Of a stretch of 32,993 nucleotides of DNA, positions 23,523 to 30,904 are shown piece after piece. The notes beneath the pieces were generated by a model, which was given only the letters and a program-made list of their open reading frames with translations, ran no database searches and was not told where the DNA came from. The stretch spans positions 1 to 32,993 of the forward strand of contig NZ_BAFQ01000058.1 in NCBI RefSeq assembly GCF_000308375.1, in the 5' to 3' direction. The stretch is from Nocardia aobensis NBRC 100429. Its GTDB lineage: Bacteria; Actinomycetota; Actinomycetes; Mycobacteriales; Mycobacteriaceae. Position numbers and translations under genes: made by a program. The stretch's first letter is position 1. The number at the start of each line of letters is the position of its first letter.

Positions 23523-23972
23523 ATGCCCACCCAACCGTTGACCCAGCAGAACTTCGAGCAGGTGATCGCGACCCATGCGATCGTGCTCGTCGACTTCTGG
23601 GCCTCCTGGTGCGGTTGGTGCACCCGCTTCGCCCCGATCTTCGCCGACTCCGCGGCCGCGCACCCGGAGATCGTGCACGCCACCGTCGACACCGAGGCGG
23701 AGCCGGCCCTCACCGCCGCCGCCCAGATCAGCAGCCTGCCGACCCTCGTCGCCTTCCGCGAGGGCCTGCTCGTCTACTCCCATCCGGGCTTCCAGACCGC
23801 CGCCCAGCTGGAAGAGGTCATTCAGCAGATCCGGTGGCTCGACATGGACGAGATGCGCCGCCAACTCGGCGTGCAGAACCCCACCATCACCCCGCCCGCG
23901 CCGCCCATGGCTCGCGCAGGGGCCGCCGCGGGCCGCCCGAACTACGGCTGGCCCGGTCTCATCCCTGGCTAG
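23523..23972 (+). CDS. Thioredoxin with CGWC active site
   Basis: 149 residues. The thioredoxin fold has FWASWCGWCTRFAPIF (Cys30 and Cys33), DTEAEPALTAAAQISSLPTLVAFREG with the cis-proline, and a final helix AQLEEVIQQIR. It reduces disulfides in the cytoplasm. The active site is CGWC rather than CGPC, which should shift the redox potential. About 40 extra residues follow the fold, rich in Pro, Ala and Gly (TPPAPPMARAGAAAGRPNYG). GGGAGG five bases before the ATG supports the start. It ends convergently with the isochorismatase-like gene. No thioredoxin reductase is nearby; thioredoxins with a similar tail occur as generic TrxA-like proteins in actinomycetes. Confidence 0.92.
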   Translation: MPTQPLTQQNFEQVIATHAIVLVDFWASWCGWCTRFAPIFADSAAAHPEIVHATVDTEAEPALTAAAQISSLPTLVAFREGLLVYSHPGFQTAAQLEEVIQQIRWLDMDEMRRQLGVQNPTITPPAPPMARAGAAAGRPNYGWPGLIPG

Positions 23973-24071
23973 GCCCCAGCCGACCTGTGGTGATCGGCCC
24001 CGTCGATTCGGCGAACTCGGGTAGCGCGGTATCGAAAACTGCACGGTCCCGATCGTCATCCGTCCATGGTG

Positions 24072-24677
24072 TCAGTCGGTCAGGCTCGCGACCATGGGGG
24101 CGATGCGACCGAACAGGTCGCTGATCGTGGTCAGCGCCGCCGCGTGCACCGCGTTCGCTGACAAGGGTGTTCCGTCCGGGGCGGCCAGGGCGCGGGTGGC
24201 GCAGGCCTCGGCGACGACAGTGGGGTGGTAGCCGCGGTTGAACGCGCCCTGCGCGGTGAACGCGACGCACATGTGGGTCATGAATCCGGCCAGGACCAGA
24301 TCCGGTCCGGTAGTCGTGCGCCGCAGGATGTCGTGCAGGTCCGTCTCGTGGAAGGCATCGGGAAAGTTCTTGACCACCACCGGTTCTCCCGCGACGGGAG
24401 CGACCTCGGCGATGATCGCCCCGATATCGGAGCCGGCATCGTAGGGGGTGCCGGGGCCGCCGTCGTTGACGATGTGCACGACGGGGCGGTGCAGTGCACG
24501 GGCCGCGGCCAGCAGCCGGGCGCCGGCCGCGAGTGCCGCATCGGCCTCGGGAAGCCGCATCACCCCCTCGCGGTAGGTGTTCTGGAAGTCGATCATGACA
24601 ACGGTGGCATCGGCCAGGCGGGGCAGCTCGTCGTCGAGGCCTACGACCTGGCGCAGGGGAGTGGCGACGGCGGACAT
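24072..24677 (-). CDS. Isochorismatase-family cysteine hydrolase
   Basis: 201 residues. The catalytic triad is visible: Asp30 in MIDFQN, Lys103 in VVKNFPDAF and Cys137 in GFMTHMCVAF. The three-Cys/Lys/Asp pattern and THMCV are those of cysteine hydrolases acting on amides, ureides or isochorismate; isochorismate itself is unlikely without a siderophore cluster nearby. AAGAAGGT four bases before the ATG fixes the start. It is the downstream neighbour of the GlxA-type regulator on the same strand, separated by a strong hairpin. That regulator is a natural candidate to control it. Confidence 0.9.
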   Translation of the reverse strand: MSAVATPLRQVVGLDDELPRLADATVVMIDFQNTYREGVMRLPEADAALAAGARLLAAARALHRPVVHIVNDGGPGTPYDAGSDIGAIIAEVAPVAGEPVVVKNFPDAFHETDLHDILRRTTTGPDLVLAGFMTHMCVAFTAQGAFNRGYHPTVVAEACATRALAAPDGTPLSANAVHAAALTTISDLFGRIAPMVASLTD

Positions 24678-24726
24678 GGTTACCTTCTTTCTCTGGGGGA
24701 CAGGGTGTTTCGGGCAGGAGTGAGCG

Positions 24727-24752
24727 CCGGACCGGGCAGGCGCCCGGTCCGG
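24727..24752 (-). terminator. Hairpin terminator of the GlxA-type regulator gene
   Basis: A perfect 11-bp stem, CCGGACCGGGC (24727-24737) and its complement (24742-24752), with loop AGGC, 15 bases past the regulator stop at 24768. No T tract. It separates the regulator from the isochorismatase-like gene, which would then need its own promoter in the remaining 50 bases or depend on read-through. Confidence 0.65.
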
Positions 24753-24767
24753 TCGTGGCGGGTGAGA

Positions 24768-25751
24768 TCAGGCGGAGGTGCGGAACCGCCGGCGGTACGC
24801 GCCGGGGTTGGTGCCCAGCCGCCGCAGGAACGCCCGGTGCAGGGTCTCCACCGAGCCCAGTCCGGCGGACCGGGCGACGCGCGAGAGCGGGAAGTCGCTG
24901 GTTTCCAGCAACCGTCGCGCCGACTCGACGCGCGCGGCTTCGACGTAGGCGGCCACGGTGAGCCCCATCTCCTGCCGGAAGACGCGCGCGAAATGCCGTT
25001 CGCTCAGGCACATTCGGTTCGCCAGGGCGGCGGCGGACAGATCGGCGTCGAGATTCTCCGCGATGTAGGTGCGCAGCTGTTCGATATCGCGGCGGGCCGG
25101 TGCCGGACGGCTCAGCGGCACGCTGAACTGACTCTGGCCTCCCTGCCGGCGCAGATAGACGACGAGTTGCCGGGCGACCGACAACGCCAGGTCCTCCCCG
25201 TGGTCGTCGGCGACCAGTGCCATGGCGAGGTCCAGGCAGGCGCTGATTCCCGCGCCGGTCCACACCCGGCCCGACCGCACGAAGATCGGATCCGGATCCA
25301 CCACGACCCGGGGATGGTCCGCGGCCAGTTGACCGGCCGTCGACCAATGGGTGGTGGCCGTCCTCCCGTCCAGCAGTCCGGCGGCGGCCAGCAGATGCGC
25401 ACCCACACACACCGACGCGATCCGGCCGGTGCGCGGCGCGACCTCGCGCAGCCAGCGCACCACATCCTCGTCGATTCGCGCGACCGGGCCGGACGGGGCC
25501 GGATCCACCGCGCCCGGCACGATGAGAGTGTCTATGCCCGTGCCGATGTCGTCGAAGGCCAGATCGGTGAGTATCCGGATACCGGCCGAGGTGCGCACCA
25601 CACCTCGATCCGGTCCGGCTAGTAACACCTCGTAGTCGGCGCTACCGCCGCTCTCCCGATTGGCTAGTGCGAACACCTCCGCCGGCCCGGTGACGTCGAG
25701 CAGATCCACGTCCGGAAAGGCCGCGATAACCACACGATGCTTCGATGACAT
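24768..25751 (-). CDS. GlxA/FtrA-type AraC-family regulator
   Basis: 327 residues. N-terminal DJ-1/PfpI-like domain (VVIAAFPDVDLLDVTGPAEVFALAN, then SVCVGAHLLAAAGLLDGRTATTHW), then a C-terminal AraC domain with two helix-turn-helices (SAAALANRMCLSERHFARVFRQEMG and PLSRVARSAGLGSVETLHRAFLRRLG). The DJ-1 part is thought to sense a small molecule. The ATG at 25749-25751 is chosen because AGAGGA lies eight bases upstream; an ATG at 25760 is less well placed. It lies downstream of the MFS gene on the same strand, 60 bases away, and upstream of the isochorismatase-like gene. A second regulator of the same class is at 27272. Confidence 0.92.
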   Translation of the reverse strand: MSSKHRVVIAAFPDVDLLDVTGPAEVFALANRESGGSADYEVLLAGPDRGVVRTSAGIRILTDLAFDDIGTGIDTLIVPGAVDPAPSGPVARIDEDVVRWLREVAPRTGRIASVCVGAHLLAAAGLLDGRTATTHWSTAGQLAADHPRVVVDPDPIFVRSGRVWTGAGISACLDLAMALVADDHGEDLALSVARQLVVYLRRQGGQSQFSVPLSRPAPARRDIEQLRTYIAENLDADLSAAALANRMCLSERHFARVFRQEMGLTVAAYVEAARVESARRLLETSDFPLSRVARSAGLGSVETLHRAFLRRLGTNPGAYRRRFRTSA

Positions 25752-25811
25752 GCCTCCCATCCTCTGGGTTACCGGGTAGCGACCGCAACGACGGATCACT
25801 GTCGGATCCGG

Positions 25812-27200
25812 TCATGCCCGCGGACGGAACGCCCATCCGGCGACCGCCGCCAGCAATCCCATAGCCGCCATATAGAGCCAGCCGGCGCGGAAATCGGCGA
25901 GGTCGTAGCCCGCGGTGCGGCTGAGGATCGCGGTCAGCACGGCGACGCCGAGTGCCGACGCGGTCTGACGCGCCATCATCAGCGTCCCCGAGCCCAGAGA
26001 CAACTGATCCGGCGGCAGCAGCGACGATGCGCCGAACAGCGGCGGTTGCAGCAGGGCCGTACTGACGCCCGCGAGCACGGCTCCTGGCAGGAAAACCAGC
26101 GGATACGATGCGCCGCAACCGCTCAGGGCGATCCACCACCCCGCGCCCGCCGCGATGGCGAACCCGCCCAGCGCGGCCGAGGCACGGGCGCCGATACGAG
26201 CGACCACGCGGCCGGACAGTGGTGACACCAGCAGGCAGCTGATCGGAATCGGTGCGATACCGAGGCTGGCCCGCAACTCGGAGTAGTGCCATTGCGCGGT
26301 GAGATACAGGGTGCCCGAGAGCAAGAGGGCCGCGAAGGCCAGGTAGTAGCAGAACACGCCGAGGGTGGCGATGCGAAACATCGTGTGCCGCAGCACCGCC
26401 GGACTCACCACCGGATCGGGGTGGTGGCGCACGTGGTAGGTGAATGCCGCCGCGAGCGCGATCGCCGCGGCCAGTGTGCCCAGCGTGGCCGCCGACCCGT
26501 ATCCCCACGCCGCGCCCTGGACGAAGACGGTGGTCAACGCCGCGGTGGCGCCGAGAATCAGTGCGGCGCCGAGCAGATCGAGCCGGCGCCGCACGCGCGC
26601 CCGGATGTCGGGCAGTACCCGCGATCCGAAGGCGAGCGCCGCCAGCGTGATCGGTACGTTCAGCCAGAAGATCCAGCGCCAGCCCCACTCGAGCAGCAGG
26701 CCGCCGATCACCGGGCCGCTGCTGGCGCCCGCCGCGGCGATCGCGGTCCAGATGCCCATCACCGTCGGATGTTCTCGCGCGTCGAAGGAGGGCAGCACCA
26801 GTCCGAGGCCGGTGGGAACCAGCAGCGCCGCCGCCGCGGCCTGCACGACCCGCGCGGCGATCAACACGATCAGTGTCGGCGCGACCGCGCAGCCGATCGA
26901 GGCCACGCCGAAAAGCGTGATGCCGATGAGGAATCCACGCCGGCGGCCGGTGTCGTCGGCGAGACGGCCCGCGGGTACCAGCAGCGCGGCCATCACGATC
27001 GTGTAGGCGTTGAGCACCCAGGACACCGTGTTCGGGGCTGCGCCGGCGAACGAGGTCTGCAGGGTCGGGAAGGCGACGGTGACCGCGAAGAGGTCGAGGA
27101 TCGCGAGGAATTGCGCGACGCTCGCCACCGCCAGAATCCGCCACCGCCGCGGCGATTCGGTGAGCGGCGTATCCGCGCGAGCATTGGCCGTAAGAGTCAT
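25812..27200 (-). CDS. MFS drug exporter, DHA2 (14-helix) type
   Basis: 462 residues, about 14 hydrophobic segments. Motif A GRLADDTGRRRGF and motif C-like segments (GASSGPVIGGLLLEWGWRWIFWLN) are those of drug:H+ antiporters of the EmrB/QacA group. It exports a toxic or secreted compound through the cytoplasmic membrane. The ATG at 27198-27200 has no strong ribosome site. It shares a 71-base divergent gap with a GlxA-type regulator, the likely controller. The downstream GlxA-type gene follows at 60 bases, so the transporter and that regulator may be cotranscribed. Confidence 0.92.
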   Translation of the reverse strand: MTLTANARADTPLTESPRRWRILAVASVAQFLAILDLFAVTVAFPTLQTSFAGAAPNTVSWVLNAYTIVMAALLVPAGRLADDTGRRRGFLIGITLFGVASIGCAVAPTLIVLIAARVVQAAAAALLVPTGLGLVLPSFDAREHPTVMGIWTAIAAAGASSGPVIGGLLLEWGWRWIFWLNVPITLAALAFGSRVLPDIRARVRRRLDLLGAALILGATAALTTVFVQGAAWGYGSAATLGTLAAAIALAAAFTYHVRHHPDPVVSPAVLRHTMFRIATLGVFCYYLAFAALLLSGTLYLTAQWHYSELRASLGIAPIPISCLLVSPLSGRVVARIGARASAALGGFAIAAGAGWWIALSGCGASYPLVFLPGAVLAGVSTALLQPPLFGASSLLPPDQLSLGSGTLMMARQTASALGVAVLTAILSRTAGYDLADFRAGWLYMAAMGLLAAVAGWAFRPRA

Positions 27201-27237
27201 GAATGCAACTATTCAGCCGCCGGATCGCGGGATCGAG

Positions 27238-27251
27238 TGGCAGAAGAGCCA
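27238..27251. promoter_or_regulatory. Palindrome between MFS gene and GlxA-type regulator
   Basis: TGGC, six bases, GCCA in the middle of the 71-base divergent gap. Next to it, 27250-27267 is unusually AT-rich. TAGATT at 27260-27265 could be a -10 placing the plus-strand start at the ATG (leaderless), with GTGGCA at 27237-27242 as a weak -35. On the minus strand CATATT (27257-27252) could serve the MFS gene. Arm length is only 4 bp, so low weight. Confidence 0.35.
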
Positions 27252-27271
27252 ATATGCGCTAGATTTCTGAC

Positions 27272-28294
27272 ATGACTGCGGACATGGTGTGCGAATCCGG
27301 ACAACCCGGAACGGTGGCGGTCGCGGTGGCGCCGGGCCAGCCGGTGTTCGAGGTCGCGATCCCGTACCAGGTGTTCTTCGAACCGCCGCCCGGCGTCGAT
27401 GCCGAGCACTGGTATCGGTTGCGGCTGTGTGGCCCTCGCGGCACCCGGCACGCGACGCTGCGCGATCCGTTCGTCACGTTGACCGATTACGACTACGACG
27501 ATCTGATCGCCGCCGACACCGTCGTCGTACCCGCGACCCCGAATGTGCGCGAGGATCCGCCCGCCGAACTGGTGGCGGCGGTGCGCGCGGCCTACGAGGC
27601 GGGAGCGCGCATCGCCGCATTGTGTTCGGGCGCCTTCGTTCTCGCGGCGGCCGGCCTGCTCGACGGCCGCCGCATGACCACGCATTGGAAACATGTCCCG
27701 GCGCTGCTGGAACGGTATCCATACCTCGATGTCGATGCGAGCGTGCTCTACATCGACGACGGGCGGATTCTCACCAGTGCGGGAACCATGGCCGGGATGG
27801 ATCTGTGTATCCACCTGATCCGCAAGGACCTCGGCTCCCACGTCGCCAATGCCGCCGCGCGCGGACTGGTGGTGCCGCCGCACCGCGCGGGCGGGCAGGC
27901 GCAGTATCTGCGGAATCCGGTGCCGCTCGACGCCGCCGATCCGGGCGTGGCCGCGACCCTGCAGTGGGCGCTCACCCGCCTCGATACCGTGCTGACCGTC
28001 GGCGACCTGGCCCGGCACAGCGGGCTCAGCGAGCGGACGCTGGCGCGGCGGTTCCATGCCGAACTGGGGACGACGCCACTGCGCTGGCTGCTCACCCAGC
28101 GCATCATCCGGGCCCGGGAGTTGCTGGAAACCACCGACTTCGCCGTCGACGTGGTGGCCGAACGCTGTGGACTGGGCAGTGCGGCGAATCTGCGCGCCCA
28201 CTTCGGCCGGGAAGTGGGTGTGTCACCGAGCGAATACCGTCGCTCGCACCGGAGCAATCGGCACGAGGTGATCGTCGCGGCGGAACACGCGTAG
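27272..28294 (+). CDS. GlxA/FtrA-type AraC-family regulator, second copy
   Basis: 340 residues. DJ-1-like domain (VAVAPGQPVFEVAIPYQVFFEPP, then IAALCSGAFVLAAAGLLDGRRMTTHW) and C-terminal AraC domain (VGDLARHSGLSERTLARRFHAELGTTPLRWLLTQRI, then VDVVAERCGLGSAANLRAHFGREVGVSPSEYRR). The cysteine in LCSGAF sits where DJ-1 relatives have the reactive cysteine. The ATG at 27272 is only six bases after a TAGATT box, so the transcript may be leaderless; an ATG at 27284 is the alternative. It is divergent from the MFS exporter, the expected target. It is convergent with the flavoprotein gene that ends at 28332. Confidence 0.92.
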   Translation: MTADMVCESGQPGTVAVAVAPGQPVFEVAIPYQVFFEPPPGVDAEHWYRLRLCGPRGTRHATLRDPFVTLTDYDYDDLIAADTVVVPATPNVREDPPAELVAAVRAAYEAGARIAALCSGAFVLAAAGLLDGRRMTTHWKHVPALLERYPYLDVDASVLYIDDGRILTSAGTMAGMDLCIHLIRKDLGSHVANAAARGLVVPPHRAGGQAQYLRNPVPLDAADPGVAATLQWALTRLDTVLTVGDLARHSGLSERTLARRFHAELGTTPLRWLLTQRIIRARELLETTDFAVDVVAERCGLGSAANLRAHFGREVGVSPSEYRRSHRSNRHEVIVAAEHA

Positions 28295-28331
28295 ACCGGT
28301 GCGGCGGCCGGTGTCGGTCCGTCGCCTGCGA

Positions 28332-29807
28332 CTAACCCTGTGCCGCAGCGATTCCCGCGCGCCGGCCGAAGAACGTTCCGTCACCGAGCGACGTCCCGCT
28401 GATATAGCCCTGCCCGTGCAGATTGACCGCCGCACGACCGGCGGCGAACAGTCCGGGCATGGCGGCGCCGTCGATATCCAGAACCCGGCCGTGCGCGTCG
28501 GTGTGCAGTCCGCCGAGCGTGAACACCGACGCGCCGGTGCCGCGGCGGTCGCCGGCTTCGGCGGGCGGGCGGATCCCGGCGCGCACATCGATGGCCGCCA
28601 GCGGGGTACGCAGCGGCCGTAACCACCGCGCCGCCTTGTGCCGGTCGGGATCCGTTCCGGCGGCGGCGAATTCGTTGTAGCGGTGCAGCGTCGCGGCCAG
28701 CGCGCCCGGCGGCAGGTCCATCGCCGCGCCGAGTTCGTCGGCCGTTTCGGCCATATGGGTCGGCTGCACACCCCAGCGTTGTTCTTCCGGTACGGCCTCG
28801 AACGCTTCCTCGTCGACCACCACCCACACCCGCATGCCCTGCGTGAACAGCGCCGCCTGGCCGATGCGGCCCGGGTAGGTGTCCTCGTTGACGAAGCGCT
28901 GTCCCTTGTCGTTCACCAGAATTCCGCGCGCGGCCAATCCGGGAATCAGGGAGATTCCCACCTGCCCCGTCGCCATGTGCCGCACCGCCGCACCCGCAGC
29001 CTGCGCCATCCGGATGCCGCTGCCGTCGTCGGTACCGGCGCTGACCTTGGTATGGCCGAGCAGCAGCGGGGCGTGCGCGGCGAGCATCTCGTCGTTGTCG
29101 ACGAACCCGCCCGTGGTGAGGACGCAGCCGCGCCGGACTCGAATCGTCAGCTCCCTGCCGTACTGCCGGGCGACCACGCCGGTGACGGCGCCGTCACCGG
29201 CGAGGATCAGCGCGGTGGCGGCGGTGTCGAAAAGCGTTGTCACGCCCGCCGATTCGGTCGCGGCGGTGAGGCACTGCATCAGCAGCCGGCCGCCGAAGTC
29301 GTTGGCGGTGGGCCGATGTCCGCGCGGGGCGGGGCGGGCGATCTCGGTGAAGGGCCAGCTGTTCTCGCCGAGCCACATCAGGCCGTCGTCGGTGGGCGGC
29401 ACCCAGGCCGGGGCATCCCAGAGCGACGGTTTGAACGGCACGCCGCGGTCGACCAGCCAGTGGAAATGCTCGACGCTGTGCTCGCAGTAGTCGGTGATCT
29501 TCGCGGAGTCGGCGCCGGGGCCGAGGGCGGCGGTCAGATAGGCGGCCATGTCGGCGGGGGTGTCGTCGAATCCGCAGGCGGTTTGGATCGGGGTGCCGCC
29601 GCCGAGGTAGATCTCACCGCCCGACATCGCCGACGAGCCGCCCGGACCGCCCGCGCGATCGAGCACCAGCACCCGGGCGCCCGTGCGCGCGGCCTCGAAT
29701 GCCGCTGCGGCCCCGGCACATCCGTAGCCGACGACCAGTACGTCGGTATCCAGGTCGTAGCGGGTGATCTCGGTCGACGGGCGCGGCGTCACCGAATGAA
29801 CCGGCAT
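28332..29807 (-). CDS. KstD/fumarate-reductase-type FAD dehydrogenase
   Basis: 491 residues. FAD motif GYGCAGAAAAFEAARTGARVLVLDRA (about 27-52), then GGSSAMSGGEIYLGGGTPIQ (about 56-75), a GGFVDND flavin-loop and the C-terminal FAAGRAAVNLHGQGYISG, then SLGDGTFFGRRAG. It lacks the KstD YAGAG pair and ends in the SLGDG..FFGRRAG form seen in the ketosteroid 4-dehydrogenase and fumarate-reductase-like branch. It therefore probably makes a double bond in a cyclic ketone other than the 1,2 position; that is inference. GGAGAGG about six bases before the ATG fixes the start. A strong hairpin separates it from the secreted phosphatase upstream. Confidence 0.86.
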   Translation of the reverse strand: MPVHSVTPRPSTEITRYDLDTDVLVVGYGCAGAAAAFEAARTGARVLVLDRAGGPGGSSAMSGGEIYLGGGTPIQTACGFDDTPADMAAYLTAALGPGADSAKITDYCEHSVEHFHWLVDRGVPFKPSLWDAPAWVPPTDDGLMWLGENSWPFTEIARPAPRGHRPTANDFGGRLLMQCLTAATESAGVTTLFDTAATALILAGDGAVTGVVARQYGRELTIRVRRGCVLTTGGFVDNDEMLAAHAPLLLGHTKVSAGTDDGSGIRMAQAAGAAVRHMATGQVGISLIPGLAARGILVNDKGQRFVNEDTYPGRIGQAALFTQGMRVWVVVDEEAFEAVPEEQRWGVQPTHMAETADELGAAMDLPPGALAATLHRYNEFAAAGTDPDRHKAARWLRPLRTPLAAIDVRAGIRPPAEAGDRRGTGASVFTLGGLHTDAHGRVLDIDGAAMPGLFAAGRAAVNLHGQGYISGTSLGDGTFFGRRAGIAAAQG

Positions 29808-29824
29808 GGTCTGCCTCTCCTCGG

Positions 29825-29860
29825 CGGCACGCCGCGCTCGACGGTGAGCGCGGCGTGCCG
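29825..29860 (-). terminator. Perfect 15-bp hairpin after the secreted phosphatase gene
   Basis: CGGCACGCCGCGCTC (29825-29839) and its exact complement (29846-29860) enclose loop GACGGT. It begins 20 bases past the phosphatase stop at 29881 and ends 17 bases before the flavoprotein start. It is best read as the phosphatase terminator, but its closeness to the flavoprotein ribosome site means it could also affect that gene's translation. No T tract. Confidence 0.75.
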
Positions 29861-29880
29861 GTGGTCGGGTGCGGGTGGGC

Positions 29881-30813
29881 TCAGCGGCCCGGCTTGTCCA
29901 GCAACTTGGCCTTCAGGGCGTCGACCGTCGCGGAGTCCACACCCAGGCCGTCCGACAGGAACCGATCGAAGGATCCGTACGACTGCTGGACCTGGTCGAA
30001 GGAAGCGTCCAGATAATCGGCCTGCACGCCCAGAATCGGCGCGAACAGCGACGGATCGGTGACCAGGCCGCGCTGCACCAGCGCATCCATCTGTGCCCTG
30101 TTGCTCGCGGCCAGATAGTCGTTGGACGCCAGATAATCCTTGTAGATCTGCCCCTTGGGCACATCCAGGGCCGACATCAGGATCGCCGTCATCCAGCCGG
30201 TGCGGTCCTTACCCGAGGTGCAGTGATAGAGCACCGCATTCGGGGAGCTCGCGATCTCCTTCAGCGCCGCGGCGAACTGGGCCCGCGCCGCACCGTCGGT
30301 GACCAGCCAGCGGTAGTAGTCGCGCATGATCTGCGCGGCCTTCCCGTCACCGAGTTTGTCCTGCTGCGCCTGCGGTCCGCCGGCGATGGTGCTCGACACC
30401 ATGACATAGAAGTCGTTGTTCGGATCCCAGATCGACTGCGCGCTGTAGGGAATCGACGAGGGCAGCTGATCCGGGGCGGCCTTCATCTCGTTCGGGCTCC
30501 GGAAGTCGATGGCCTTGCCGATCTGCAGCGAGGCCAGCTTCTGCTGATCGGCGGGGGTGAGCCGGTTGAGCGCATCGGAGCGGTAGACCAGGCCGAACCG
30601 GATCTTCCCGCCCCCGTGCTGCGTCGGATAGCCACCGATATCGCGGGCGTTGGGAGCGGAAATACCCAGGGACTGTTGCTGATCCGACGTGGCCGGCGCG
30701 GTATGGGCCAGTGGTGGTGCGGCGAATGCCGGGGTGGTCGCGGCGGGCAGGACGGCGATGAGCGCGGCGGCCAGACCGGCCACCGACCCCCGCAGGACAT
30801 GCGAAATCGGCAC
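29881..30813 (-). CDS. Secreted PtpB-like phosphatase
   Basis: 310 residues from a GTG start with AAGGA about nine bases upstream. N-terminal Sec signal peptide: basic start, hydrophobic core about 9-23, cleavage probably after AFA (residue 31). The mature part has the Y_phosphatase3 pattern: NARDIGGYPTQHGGG, RFGLVYRSDALNRLTPADQ, IDFRSPNE, and HCTSGKDRTG (197-206) with catalytic Cys198 and Arg204. It removes phosphate from Tyr/Ser or phosphoinositides outside the membrane; related exported phosphatases of pathogenic actinomycetes act on host signalling. The GTG at 30813 is chosen because it begins the signal peptide; the frame extends to 31047 inside the upstream gene. It lies 91 bases downstream of the phosphohistidine-domain fusion gene. 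Confidence 0.9.
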   Translation of the reverse strand: MPISHVLRGSVAGLAAALIAVLPAATTPAFAAPPLAHTAPATSDQQQSLGISAPNARDIGGYPTQHGGGKIRFGLVYRSDALNRLTPADQQKLASLQIGKAIDFRSPNEMKAAPDQLPSSIPYSAQSIWDPNNDFYVMVSSTIAGGPQAQQDKLGDGKAAQIMRDYYRWLVTDGAARAQFAAALKEIASSPNAVLYHCTSGKDRTGWMTAILMSALDVPKGQIYKDYLASNDYLAASNRAQMDALVQRGLVTDPSLFAPILGVQADYLDASFDQVQQSYGSFDRFLSDGLGVDSATVDALKAKLLDKPGR

Positions 30814-30904
30814 GGGTGGTGTTCCTTTCCTCGAGGTCTGCCGGATCGACGACGGACCACGTCTGAGCCGCGGATACCTTCGCGCGGCGTCGAATCGGCG
30901 AGCC

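Noticed and set aside
25642..27252. 536-codon minus-strand frame over the MFS gene
   Set aside because: Shifted frame of the exporter; hydrophobic helices and motif A appear only in the 25812-27200 frame.
30867..30888. GCCGCG-N10-CGCGGC hairpin after the fusion gene
   Set aside because: Short stem and ten-base loop in very GC-rich DNA; expected by chance, so not listed as a terminator.
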